Assembly (NCBI GenBank): GCA_038210415.1
Contig: JBBQWS010000089.1
Span: 1 to 6,517, forward strand
Direction of reading: 5' to 3'
Length of the DNA stretch: 6,517 nucleotides
Origin: JBBQWS01 sp038210415
GTDB taxonomy: Bacteria > Actinomycetota > Actinomycetes > Prado026
Shown here: positions 1 to 5,596 of the stretch, piece by piece
Position numbering within the stretch: the first letter of the stretch is position 1
How the letters are laid out: each line of letters starts with the position of its first letter
Program-made: the position numbers and the translations under genes
Notes under the pieces: generated by a model
Seen by the model: only the letters and a program-made list of their open reading frames with translations
Databases searched by the model: none
Told to the model about the DNA's origin: nothing

Positions 1-704
1 GGCGCGGCGAGGGGGTCGATCGCGGCCATCACGAACGCAGCGCCTTCGGTGTCCAGCTGCCCGGTGGCCCGCCACGTCCCGTCCCGCCCCCGGTAGAGGG
101 TGAAGTCCCGGGCCGCCCGCGCCGCGCGTTCCTTGCTTTCCAGGTCCCCGGACCCGGCGGGGTCGATCCGGGCTGCCCACCGGGTCGCCGCCTCCTGCAG
201 ACCCTTCGGGTCCAGCACTGCGGCCCGTTCGAGCAGATCGGCCTCCGCCACGACCCGCACCTGCGGGGTGACCGTCTCGGACAGGCCGTCCAGGAACCCC
301 GCGACCACCTCGGCCTGCTCCGAGCTGCACCTGCCCGCCGCGAGCCCTTCACGGGTGGCGGAGTGCTCGACCAGGGCTTCCGCCAGGTGCACCTGCCGGC
401 GCGCCGCACCCGCCCCGGTGCCCTGCGAACGCAACCACTGCGCCGTCGACTTGGCCCCCGTGGTCTTGGCCGCGCCCGCGGCCTGCACCGCCGCGACCAA
501 CCCCAACCGGACCGCCGCCAGCCGCGAGGTCGCCACCGAGACCCGGCCACCCCAGTCCAGCAGCCGGCCTCCGCTGGCCCCGGACCAGTCCACCCCGTTC
601 AACCGGGACAGGGCCCGGTCCAGGTCCGCCAACACCGACTCCACCAGCACGGCGCCACTGGCCGTGGTGGGGGTCACCGAAGGGGCCAGCGCGGTGATCG
701 ACAT
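1..704 (-). CDS. DUF222 (13E12 repeat) family protein, N-terminal part, cut by left edge
   Basis: The minus frame starting at the ATG at 704-702 stays open for 234 codons to the window edge. It encodes an Ala/Leu/Arg-rich, mostly helical protein beginning MSITALAPSV, with stretches such as SVATSRLAAVRLGLVAAV and KSTAQWLRSQGTGAGAARR, followed by EALVEHSATREGLAAGRCSS and QAEVVAGFLDGL. This is the pattern of the DUF222 domain, the N-terminal part of the 13E12 repeat proteins abundant in actinobacteria. Family members usually continue into a C-terminal HNH nuclease domain; that part would lie left of the window and cannot be seen. The start is well fixed: an in-frame TAG lies four codons upstream (716-714) and a weak AGGG ribosome-binding site precedes the ATG by 7 nt. 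The biochemical role of these proteins is not established, although multi-copy spread and HNH domains suggest selfish or DNA-cleaving behaviour. The dense Ala/Arg reading frames on the opposite strand here are shadows. Confidence is high for the family, none for a specific function. Confidence 0.88.
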   Translation of the reverse strand, partial: MSITALAPSVTPTTASGAVLVESVLADLDRALSRLNGVDWSGASGGRLLDWGGRVSVATSRLAAVRLGLVAAVQAAGAAKTTGAKSTAQWLRSQGTGAGAARRQVHLAEALVEHSATREGLAAGRCSSEQAEVVAGFLDGLSETVTPQVRVVAEADLLERAAVLDPKGLQEAATRWAARIDPAGSGDLESKERAARAARDFTLYRGRDGTWRATGQLDTEGAAFVMAAIDPLAA

Positions 705-730
705 ACCCAGACCCTAGATCATCCCACCGA

Positions 731-760
731 CAGAAAGTCGTTGTCCACAAACACTTTCTG
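731..760. repeat. Perfect 8-bp inverted repeat around DnaA box 1
   Basis: CAGAAAGT (731-738) and ACTTTCTG (753-760) are exact reverse complements separated by 14 nt that contain the TTGTCCACA motif. It lies 27 nt upstream of the DUF222 start codon, a position suited to an operator or 5'-leader hairpin. There is no T-run, so it does not look like an intrinsic terminator. Confidence 0.6.
741..749 (+). promoter_or_regulatory. DnaA-box consensus TTGTCCACA, copy 1
   Basis: This is an exact match to TTGTCCACA, the preferred DnaA-binding 9-mer known from Streptomyces and mycobacteria. It sits in the spacer of the 8-bp inverted repeat 731-760. A random 9-mer is expected about 0.05 times in a window of this size counting both strands, so two exact copies 63 bp apart are unlikely by chance. 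Binding by DnaA is inferred, not shown. Confidence 0.55.
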
Positions 761-803
761 GCACGAAATCCCGTAGCAGGTGCCTCCGACAGAACCATGA
801 TCG

Positions 804-812
804 TTGTCCACA
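804..812 (+). promoter_or_regulatory. DnaA-box consensus TTGTCCACA, copy 2
   Basis: A second exact TTGTCCACA, in the same orientation as copy 1. It forms the left arm of the imperfect hairpin 803-831. The right arm (822-830, read on the minus strand) is TTGTCCCCA, one mismatch from the same consensus, so copies 2 and 3 face each other. Confidence 0.55.
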
Positions 813-821
813 GGCAACACC

Positions 822-830
822 TGGGGACAA
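822..830 (-). promoter_or_regulatory. Near-consensus DnaA box TTGTCCCCA, copy 3 (inverted)
   Basis: Read on the minus strand this is TTGTCCCCA, differing from TTGTCCACA only at position 7. It may be a weaker third binding site or simply the complementary arm of the hairpin with copy 2; these two readings are not exclusive. Confidence 0.4.
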
Positions 831-1045
831 CCTAGACCGGCACAGGTACGGCAACCTTGGGCAGCGGCAGGACCGCCACCTGGACCCGCACCAAACCCCC
901 CGGCCGTCGCCGCAGTCACCTGCCGGGCGACCTGGTTATCGGAACTCAGCGTCGCTGCGGTCAGCCACGCGGGCACGACGAACAGGGCGTACACCGTCCG
1001 CGGTCAGCGGGCCGCCCCAGAATCCTGGGAGATGATGCCCGCACC

Positions 1046-2596
1046 ATGTCCGAGTCGCGAGGTCTGAGCCGTCGCGATGTCCTGCGCATGACGGTCGCCG
1101 GCGCCGGCGCCGCTCTGGTCGGCGGGTGCACGCGCGGGTCGAGCCCTGCACCCGGCCCCCCAGCACCGAGCCCGGTCACCACCTCGCCTGGGCCCAGCGG
1201 TCCGGTGGCCATCCCCTGGAGCGACCTGGCGAAGCGGCTCTCCGGGCGGCTCGTGCTCCCGGGAGCAAGCGGGTACGACTCGGCGCGGCTGACGGCGAAC
1301 CCCCGCTACGACAACGTGCACCCCGCGGCGGTCGCACGATGCGCGACCCCATCCGACGTCGCCGTCGTCGTCGCCTTCGCGCAGGAGCAGCGCATCCCCT
1401 TCAGCGTCCGGTCCGGAGGGCACTCGTACCCGGGCTGGTCGACCGGACCGGGACTGGTGCTCGACGTGTCGTCCCTGCGCTCGCTGCAGGTGGACCCGGA
1501 GACGCGGACGGTACGTGTCGGCGCCGGCGCCCGGCTGGTCGACGTCTACACCGGGCTGGCCGCAAGAGGTCTCGGCATCGCGGCCGGCTCCTGCCCGACG
1601 GTGGGGCTGGCCGGCCTGACGCTCGGCGGCGGGGTCGGCGTCCTGTCCCGCAGCTGGGGGCTCACGTGCGACGCCGTCACGTCGCAGCAGATCGTCACCG
1701 CCGACAGTCTGGTCCGGGAGGCCGCCGAAGGCACCGACCTGCTCTGGGCGACCAAGGGCGGTGGTGGCGGCAGCTTCGGCGTCGTCACCGCCCTCACCCT
1801 CGCGGCCCGCTCGGCGTCGGCAGTGACGCTGTTCGCGATCCACTGGCCGTGGCCGGCAGCGGCCGAGGTGGTCGACGCCTGGCAGCACTGGGGACCCTCG
1901 ACCGATCCGCGCTGCTGGTCGACGCTCAAGCTGCATGCGGGAGGCGGCGTCGCACCCACTGTCCTGGTCGCCGGCGTCTGGAACGGCTCGAGCAGCGGGC
2001 TCGCCGCGGCGCTGGCGCCCCTGCTCTCGGCAGTCGGCAGCCGGCCGACCTCGCGCAGCGCCCGCCAGCACGAGTACCTCGACGCCATGCTCACCGAGGC
2101 CGGCTGCAGCGGTGCCGGCTGCCACCTGCCCCCGACCGGCACCCTCGTACGCGAGGCCCTCGCCGCCACCTCGCACGTGCCCACCGGACTGATGACCGCC
2201 GCAGCGGCCCGCACACTCGTCGGCGCCGTCGAGGATGCTGCCGGGACGCCAGGCCTCAAGCGGGCAACGGCATCCCTCGACGCGCTCGGCGGCGCGGTCG
2301 CGCAGGTCGCCCCTGGTGACACGGCCTTCGTGCACCGAACGGCGCCGTACATCGTTCAGTACACCGCGACCTGGAGTGACCACTCGCTGCCCGGGTCACG
2401 GTTCGACGCCGTGGTACGCCGGATGCGCGTCACCATGACCCCCTACCTGGGCAACGGGGCGTACGTGAACTACGCCGACGCGTCACTGACCGGCTGGCAG
2501 CTGGCGTACTGGGGCGCCAACTACCCCCGCCTCCAGACGATCAAGCGCTCCGTCGACCCGTCAGGCGTCTTCACCTTCCCCGAGGCGGTGCAGTAG
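1046..2596 (+). CDS. Tat-exported BBE-type (bicovalent) FAD-dependent oxidase, probable lipoprotein
   Basis: A 516-residue FAD-linked oxidase of the PCMH/berberine-bridge type. Residues 8-14 (SRRDVLR) are a twin-arginine motif; an Ala/Gly-rich segment ends in VGGC with Cys28 as a plausible lipobox cysteine, followed by a Pro/Ser/Thr-rich linker to about residue 53. The FAD_binding_4 domain spans roughly 90-255. RSGGHS supplies His126 and GSCPTVGLAG supplies Cys183, the two positions that bind FAD covalently in glucooligosaccharide oxidase relatives; LGGGVG (193-198) and KGGGGGSFGVV follow. The substrate region is about 260-460, with Cys354 and Cys359 possibly forming a disulfide. The C-terminal BBE motif includes YVNYAD (473-478), YWGANYPRL and DPSGVFTFP. 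Such enzymes oxidise sugars, alcohols or ring systems with O2; the substrate here is unknown. The start at 1046 places the Tat motif at the N-terminus; GGGAGA lies 13 nt upstream, longer than ideal. An in-frame ATG at 857 exists but adds unlikely sequence. Confidence 0.9.
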   Translation: MSESRGLSRRDVLRMTVAGAGAALVGGCTRGSSPAPGPPAPSPVTTSPGPSGPVAIPWSDLAKRLSGRLVLPGASGYDSARLTANPRYDNVHPAAVARCATPSDVAVVVAFAQEQRIPFSVRSGGHSYPGWSTGPGLVLDVSSLRSLQVDPETRTVRVGAGARLVDVYTGLAARGLGIAAGSCPTVGLAGLTLGGGVGVLSRSWGLTCDAVTSQQIVTADSLVREAAEGTDLLWATKGGGGGSFGVVTALTLAARSASAVTLFAIHWPWPAAAEVVDAWQHWGPSTDPRCWSTLKLHAGGGVAPTVLVAGVWNGSSSGLAAALAPLLSAVGSRPTSRSARQHEYLDAMLTEAGCSGAGCHLPPTGTLVREALAATSHVPTGLMTAAAARTLVGAVEDAAGTPGLKRATASLDALGGAVAQVAPGDTAFVHRTAPYIVQYTATWSDHSLPGSRFDAVVRRMRVTMTPYLGNGAYVNYADASLTGWQLAYWGANYPRLQTIKRSVDPSGVFTFPEAVQ

Positions 2597-2608
2597 GCGC
2601 TCCAGCGG

Positions 2609-3106
2609 TCAGGAGTTGGTGCCGTCGAACAGGGCGGACAGGTCAAGAGAGGTCACGTGCCTCTTGCTCGCCCGTGAGACGTACGTACGGGCCACAGCGT
2701 CCTTGCCGAAACCGAGAACGGTGCTCAGCAGCCCGATGGCCTCGACCAGGTCGTCGCCGGGCACGGTGGACACGACCTGCCTCCACATCGCCACTTCGAG
2801 AGCATTGAACGCGGCCTGAACCTCGGAGATGTCGAAGCCCATGTCGAACCGCTCGGCAGCGATCTGCTCGCTGTAGGTGCCCATCGCGGCCAGGTCCCGG
2901 TCACGAATCGCCTGCACGACCAGGTGGAGGAGGTCCGCAAGTCGTTCGCGCGTGAACCCGTCGCCGGCCGTCTCGTAGTGGTGGGCATGCGAACGTTGAA
3001 GGGTCCCCTGCGCTTCGTCCAAGACCTGCGGCTCGGCGTCCATCAGCATCGCGGCGAGATCCATGTCCCCAACATCGTCCGGATACCACGAGCGCTGCCA
3101 GAGCAC
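2609..3106 (-). CDS. Small stand-alone RsbR/RsbRD N-terminal-like sensor domain protein
   Basis: This encodes 165 residues, all helical in character, with no signal peptide or membrane segment. The segment from about residue 50 (TRERLADLLHLVVQAIRDRD), then YSEQIAAERFDMGFDISEVQ and AAFNALEVAMWRQVV, resembles the RsbRD N-terminal domain (RsbT co-antagonist N-terminus) that also precedes histidine kinases and STAS domains. Here no STAS, kinase or DNA-binding part follows: the protein ends about 30 residues later with a polar tail. It could be a free sensor or adaptor in stress signalling, but no partner is visible nearby. The start is GTG (3106-3104), with AGAGGA 4 nt upstream and an in-frame TAA directly before it; an internal ATG at residue 15 is a weaker alternative. 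It is convergent with the oxidase (12-nt gap) and lies 118 nt downstream of the DUF2510 gene, so co-transcription is possible. GC is lower than in the neighbours (62-68% in counted lines). The family call is by recognition only. Confidence 0.72.
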   Translation of the reverse strand: MLWQRSWYPDDVGDMDLAAMLMDAEPQVLDEAQGTLQRSHAHHYETAGDGFTRERLADLLHLVVQAIRDRDLAAMGTYSEQIAAERFDMGFDISEVQAAFNALEVAMWRQVVSTVPGDDLVEAIGLLSTVLGFGKDAVARTYVSRASKRHVTSLDLSALFDGTNS

Positions 3107-3224
3107 TTAGTCCTCTTGACCGGGCCCTGTCGGAGAGCGGTGCGAGAGGACCCACCCGAATATCGCGGACAGGTCCTCCCGGCTGGCGGACACTCGGCAT
3201 GGGCGCCAGCGCTCCGTGGTGGAG

Positions 3225-3944
3225 CTACTTGAGGTTGACAGTGACGCCGTTGCTGAACATCGAGTCGTGCAGCACGATCGATGTGGGGACCACCGTCTTG
3301 GGCAGGTCGTAGATCAGAACGCCACTCATCGCGTTGCCGGGGTTGATGTCAGTGACGAAGAAACTGCTCGAGGGGTTGGCGTACAGCTCAGCTGTAGTGG
3401 ACGGCTCGAACTTGGCACCGGTCGCAGACAGGACCGTCTGGTTTGAGTCGATCATGGTCTGCGGGTCGCTGCCGATGTTCTTGACGGAGAGTGTCACGAG
3501 GCAGAACTGGCCTTGCGCCGTCGCACCCAGAATTGCATCGCCGACGCTAGGGACACCGCACTTCAGTGACTTGACGACGAACTCGAAGTTGCCGTCTCGA
3601 ACCACAGTTCCGAGGCCAGCCTGCGCAGACGTGGTCCCGCCGCCAGCCGCGGTCCCACCGTTCGGCGTGGTCGACGTCGAAGAACTGCCGGACATGGACG
3701 ACGCGATGGCGATCACGACAGCGATGACGACAATGGCCCCGCCCCACTTGAGGAGTCGGTGCTTCGGCTTCGGCTTGTCGACGAACGGCGGTGCGAACCC
3801 CTGACCCGGGGGCGGAGGTCCCACCGCTGGCGGGGTCGGTGCGGCGTGCTGGTCAGTCCAAGCCTGGCCGTCCCAGTAGCGCTGCTGGGCGGGGCTCTCA
3901 GGGTCGGCGTACCAGCCGGCGGGTGTGACGGTCGGTGTGCTCAT
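3225..3944 (-). CDS. DUF2510 - transmembrane - DUF4352 membrane-anchored protein
   Basis: A 239-residue protein with three parts. Residues about 9-33 (AGWYADPESP, then RYWDGQAWTD) are a DUF2510 motif, a short Trp-rich module at the cytoplasmic N-terminus of many actinobacterial membrane proteins. A Pro-rich linker and a basic patch (KPKPKHRLLK) lead to one membrane helix at about 68-84 (IVVIAVVIAIA). A Ser/Thr/Gly-rich spacer (85-110) then leads to an extracytoplasmic DUF4352-like beta-sandwich at about 119-235, recognisable from FEFVVKSLKCG, GQFCLVTLSVKNIG and the FVTDINPGNAMSGVLIYDLP region. Cys129 and Cys148 probably form a disulfide. Basic residues before the helix predict N-in, C-out topology. 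The role is unknown; DUF4352 proteins are small exported immunoglobulin-like domains. The start ATG has AGGAGGG 4 nt or less upstream, inside a hairpin described separately. GC is about 60-65% in most counted lines, below that of the flanking genes. Confidence 0.88.
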   Translation of the reverse strand: MSTPTVTPAGWYADPESPAQQRYWDGQAWTDQHAAPTPPAVGPPPPGQGFAPPFVDKPKPKHRLLKWGGAIVVIAVVIAIASSMSGSSSTSTTPNGGTAAGGGTTSAQAGLGTVVRDGNFEFVVKSLKCGVPSVGDAILGATAQGQFCLVTLSVKNIGSDPQTMIDSNQTVLSATGAKFEPSTTAELYANPSSSFFVTDINPGNAMSGVLIYDLPKTVVPTSIVLHDSMFSNGVTVNLK

Positions 3945-3962
3945 GATCCCTCCTAGGGATCA
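3944..3962 (-). promoter_or_regulatory. Perfect 8-bp hairpin enclosing the Shine-Dalgarno of the DUF2510 gene
   Basis: On the minus strand the sequence is TGATCCCT-AGG-AGGGATCA, running into the ATG. The 8-bp arms are exact complements with a 3-nt loop, and the AGGAGG ribosome-binding site is split between loop and 3' arm; the A of the start codon is the last paired base. In mRNA this would hide the ribosome site and could make translation dependent on temperature, a ligand or an upstream ribosome. The same dyad could instead be a DNA operator. The structure is directly readable; the function is inference. Confidence 0.55.
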
Positions 3963-4172
3963 AATCTCTTGGTCGCCACAGTCTCCGCCGTGACGATGGA
4001 GCCCACGCGAAGCGTTCAGCGGCTCCTGCTGTGAGCGTCCGCCCGACACTGGTCTGAGGACAGGGCCGCAGGTCCCAGGTGAAGCGTGCTTTGCGTCACA
4101 CGAGGCATGCCCGTAACGCATCCTGGCCAGAGCAGACATGATGGGAACAAGCTGCCTAGCCCGGAGGTCTCC
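3945..4172. other. Divergent intergenic region between DUF2510 gene and Moco oxidoreductase
   Basis: This 228-bp gap must hold promoters for both directions. It is about 60% GC in counted lines, lower than the genes to its right. Besides the hairpin at 3944-3962 it contains a perfect 8-bp palindrome GGCATGCC (4104-4111). TTGCGT (4091-4096) followed after 17 nt by TAACGC is a poor sigma-70-like candidate and is not called. The plus-strand frame extending from 4086 through this region adds sequence without family resemblance. Confidence 0.5.
4163..4167 (+). promoter_or_regulatory. Ribosome-binding site GGAGG fixing the Moco oxidoreductase start
   Basis: GGAGG ends 5 nt before the ATG at 4173, an ideal spacing. 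It decides for the 4173 start against the in-frame ATGs at 4086 and 4107, which would add up to 29 residues not expected for the family. Confidence 0.8.
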
Positions 4173-4778
4173 ATGGCCAACCCGTTCCGCCGCCCGGGTA
4201 CGCAGGCCGAGCGCGACCCGCGGCTGCCACCCGGCCAGTACGACACTGGCACGTCCTTCCCCGTGCTCACTGCCGAGGTCACGCCGCGCCTCGACACCGA
4301 CAAGTGGACGTTCCGGGTCGACGGTCTGGTCGACGAGCCGAAGTCGTGGACCTGGGCGGAGATCCAGCAGCTGCCCGGGTCCCGCTACGACGGCGACATC
4401 CACTGCGTCACGACGTGGTCGAAGCTGGCGACGACGTTCCGAGGCGTCTCGGTGGACGAGCTGCTCGGTGCCGTCACGGTCGACCCGAGCGCCACCCATG
4501 TGGTCGCGTGGAGCCACACCGGCTACACGACCAACCTCCCCCTGACCGACGTCACCGGGGGCAAGGCCTGGGTGGTCTGGGAGCACGAGGGCCACCCGCT
4601 GCCGGTCGAGCACGGCGGCCCGGCGCGGCTGCTGGTGCCGCTCCTGTACTTCTGGAAGTCGGCCAAGTGGGTCGCCGGGTTGCGCGTCCTCGACCACGAC
4701 GAGCCCGGGTTCTGGGAGACCCGCGGCTACCACGACAGGGGCGACCCCTGGCTCGAGCAGCGGTACACCGGTGACTGA
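4173..4778 (+). CDS. Sulfite-oxidase-fold molybdopterin-dependent oxidoreductase (cytosolic)
   Basis: A 201-residue protein covering essentially only the oxidoreductase molybdopterin-binding domain of the sulfite oxidase family. Visible marks are WTFRVDGLVDEPKSWTWAEI (about 45-64), the Moco-ligand loop GDIHCVTTWSK with Cys78 as the expected molybdenum thiolate, GVSVDELLGAV, VVAWSHTGYTTNLPL, and the C-terminal half HGGPARLLVP, LYFWKSAKWV and FWETRGYHDRGDPWLEQRY, typical of the bacterial YuiH-like and MsrP-like branches. There is no Tat motif or other signal peptide, so unlike exported MsrP/YedY it should act in the cytoplasm. There is no heme or dimerisation domain as in animal sulfite oxidase. 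The natural substrate is unknown; S-oxides or sulfite are guesses from the fold. It overlaps the following flavin reductase gene by 8 bp, so the two are translated together and the reductase is the likely electron partner. Confidence 0.9.
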   Translation: MANPFRRPGTQAERDPRLPPGQYDTGTSFPVLTAEVTPRLDTDKWTFRVDGLVDEPKSWTWAEIQQLPGSRYDGDIHCVTTWSKLATTFRGVSVDELLGAVTVDPSATHVVAWSHTGYTTNLPLTDVTGGKAWVVWEHEGHPLPVEHGGPARLLVPLLYFWKSAKWVAGLRVLDHDEPGFWETRGYHDRGDPWLEQRYTGD

Positions 4779-5574
4779 GCCGTCCGCCGACCCAGCGCTC
4801 CCGGCGATCGCGTCGCTCCCCCCGCTGCCGGAGATCGGACCGGTGTCGCGTCAGGTCCCCCCTGGCGGTGCCCGGCAGGAGTGGCAGGAGGCGCGGGTCG
4901 TCGAGGTGCGGCGCGAGACCGACCGGATGTCGACGTTTCGGCTCGCGCTCCCCGCCGGCCGGCCGCACGTCCCTGGCCAGCACCTGGTGGTACGCCTCAC
5001 CGCCCCGGACGGGTACACGGCGTCGCGGTCGTACAGCATCGCGTCCGCGCCAGGCGACGGGTCGGAGCTGGAGCTGATGGTCGAGAGGCTCGACGACGGC
5101 GAGGTCTCCGGCTACCTGCACGAGGAGCTGCGGGTGGGCGACCCGCTGGAGGTGCGCGGTCCGTTCGGCGGCTGGTTCGTCTGGAACGGCGGCAGCGCAG
5201 CGATGCTTCTCGGCGGCGGCTCCGGCGTGGTCCCGCTGATGTCGATGCTTCGGCACCATCGCGCCGCCGGGCTCACGGTGCCCTTGCACCTCGTCGTCTC
5301 GGTGCGTACGCCCGACGACCTGCCGTTCGCCGACGAGTACGGCACCGAGTCGACCGTCGTCTACACCCGGCGTGCCCCCGACGGCTGGCCTCGACCGGCC
5401 GGGCGGATCGACGCCACGACGCTAGAACCGTTGGTGGCGCCCATGCGTGCAGTCGGCGCGACCGCGTACGTCTGTGGGTCGGCCGGGTTCGCCGAGGCCA
5501 CCTCACAGCTGCTGGTCGACCTCGGTGTGCCGGCCGGGGCGATCCGGGTCGAGCGCTACGGCCCGACCTCCTGA
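4771..5574 (+). CDS. FAD/NAD(P)H ferredoxin-reductase-like oxidoreductase, partner of the Moco protein
   Basis: A 267-residue flavoprotein of the ferredoxin-NADP reductase superfamily. The FAD domain (about 40-135) has PGQHLVVRL and the flavin-binding RSYSIAS (86-92), plus GEVSGYLHEEL (110-120) for the FAD pyrophosphate. The NAD(P) domain (about 140-267) has GGGSGVVPLM (148-157), CGSAGF (235-240) and the closing ERYGPTS. There is no 2Fe-2S ferredoxin domain and no heme domain. It should pass electrons between NAD(P)H and an acceptor, most simply the Moco protein encoded upstream. The GTG at 4771 lies inside the upstream gene's last codons (8-bp overlap) with no clear Shine-Dalgarno, which suggests translational coupling. 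An alternative GTG at 4843 (residue 25) has GGAG 9 nt upstream, but the intervening codons keep strong GC third-position bias, favouring 4771. NADH versus NADPH preference cannot be read with confidence. Confidence 0.9.
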   Translation: MTEPSADPALPAIASLPPLPEIGPVSRQVPPGGARQEWQEARVVEVRRETDRMSTFRLALPAGRPHVPGQHLVVRLTAPDGYTASRSYSIASAPGDGSELELMVERLDDGEVSGYLHEELRVGDPLEVRGPFGGWFVWNGGSAAMLLGGGSGVVPLMSMLRHHRAAGLTVPLHLVVSVRTPDDLPFADEYGTESTVVYTRRAPDGWPRPAGRIDATTLEPLVAPMRAVGATAYVCGSAGFAEATSQLLVDLGVPAGAIRVERYGPTS

Positions 5575-5596
5575 CCGGTCGGGCCAGGCGCCCACC

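Larger units (their letters stand above)
727..820 (+). repeat. Imperfect direct repeat carrying DnaA-box motifs (727-754 and 786-820)
   Basis: Two copies share three blocks in the same order: CCGACAGAA (727-735 and 786-794), TCGTTGTCCACA (738-749 and 801-812) and AACAC (750-754 and 816-820). Spacing inside the copies differs: the second has a longer linker between the first two blocks and an extra GGC before AACAC. The repeat lies 22-116 nt upstream of the DUF222 start, so it may be a duplicated control element of that gene. The pairing of blocks is directly visible; any function is inference. Confidence 0.75.
803..831. repeat. Imperfect 12-bp palindrome (hairpin) around DnaA box 2
   Basis: The arms are GTTGTCC (803-809) with GGACAAC (825-831) and CAGG (811-814) with CCTG (820-823), interrupted by one A/G mismatch (810/824) and closed by a 5-nt loop. 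It could be a DNA dyad bound by a protein or an RNA hairpin. No U-tract follows on either strand. Confidence 0.6.
705..1045. other. Divergent intergenic region between DUF222 gene and FAD oxidase
   Basis: This 341-bp gap separates the start of the minus-strand DUF222 gene from the start of the plus-strand oxidase. Its left third (727-831) is less GC-rich than the surroundings and holds the DnaA-box-like motifs and inverted repeats listed separately. The right part (832-1045) must contain the oxidase promoter, but I see no convincing -35/-10 pair. Reading frames crossing it, including an upstream extension of the oxidase frame from 857, give Arg/Gly/Pro-rich sequence without family resemblance and are not supported as coding. 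Confidence 0.7.

Noticed and set aside
100..717. 205-codon plus-strand frame opposite the DUF222 gene
   Set aside because: The minus frame gives a coherent DUF222 protein with a fixed start; this frame is Ser/Arg/Ala-rich and lacks family resemblance.
727..831. Chromosomal or plasmid replication origin
   Set aside because: Three DnaA-like motifs are present, but there is no AT-rich unwinding region and no dnaA, dnaN or plasmid rep/par gene in view; a regulatory cluster is the simpler reading.
1004..2383. Long 459-codon open frame on the minus strand opposite the FAD oxidase
   Set aside because: It lies wholly opposite a gene with clear family motifs; its product is low-complexity Gly/Arg/Ala sequence with no recognisable domain, as expected from high-GC antisense frames.
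3211..3225. Hairpin GCTCC-gtggt-GGAGC at the end of the DUF2510 gene
   Set aside because: The stem is only 5 bp, touches the stop codon and has no following T-run, so it is not convincing as a terminator.
4091..4119. Sigma-70-like promoter TTGCGT-17 nt-TAACGC before the Moco gene
   Set aside because: The -10 match is poor and such pairs arise easily by chance; not supported enough to annotate.
5573..5593. Terminator between reductase and sulfotransferase
   Set aside because: There is only an 8-bp palindrome GACCGGTC and a 4-bp GGGC/GCCC stem; no stable stem with a T-run on either strand.
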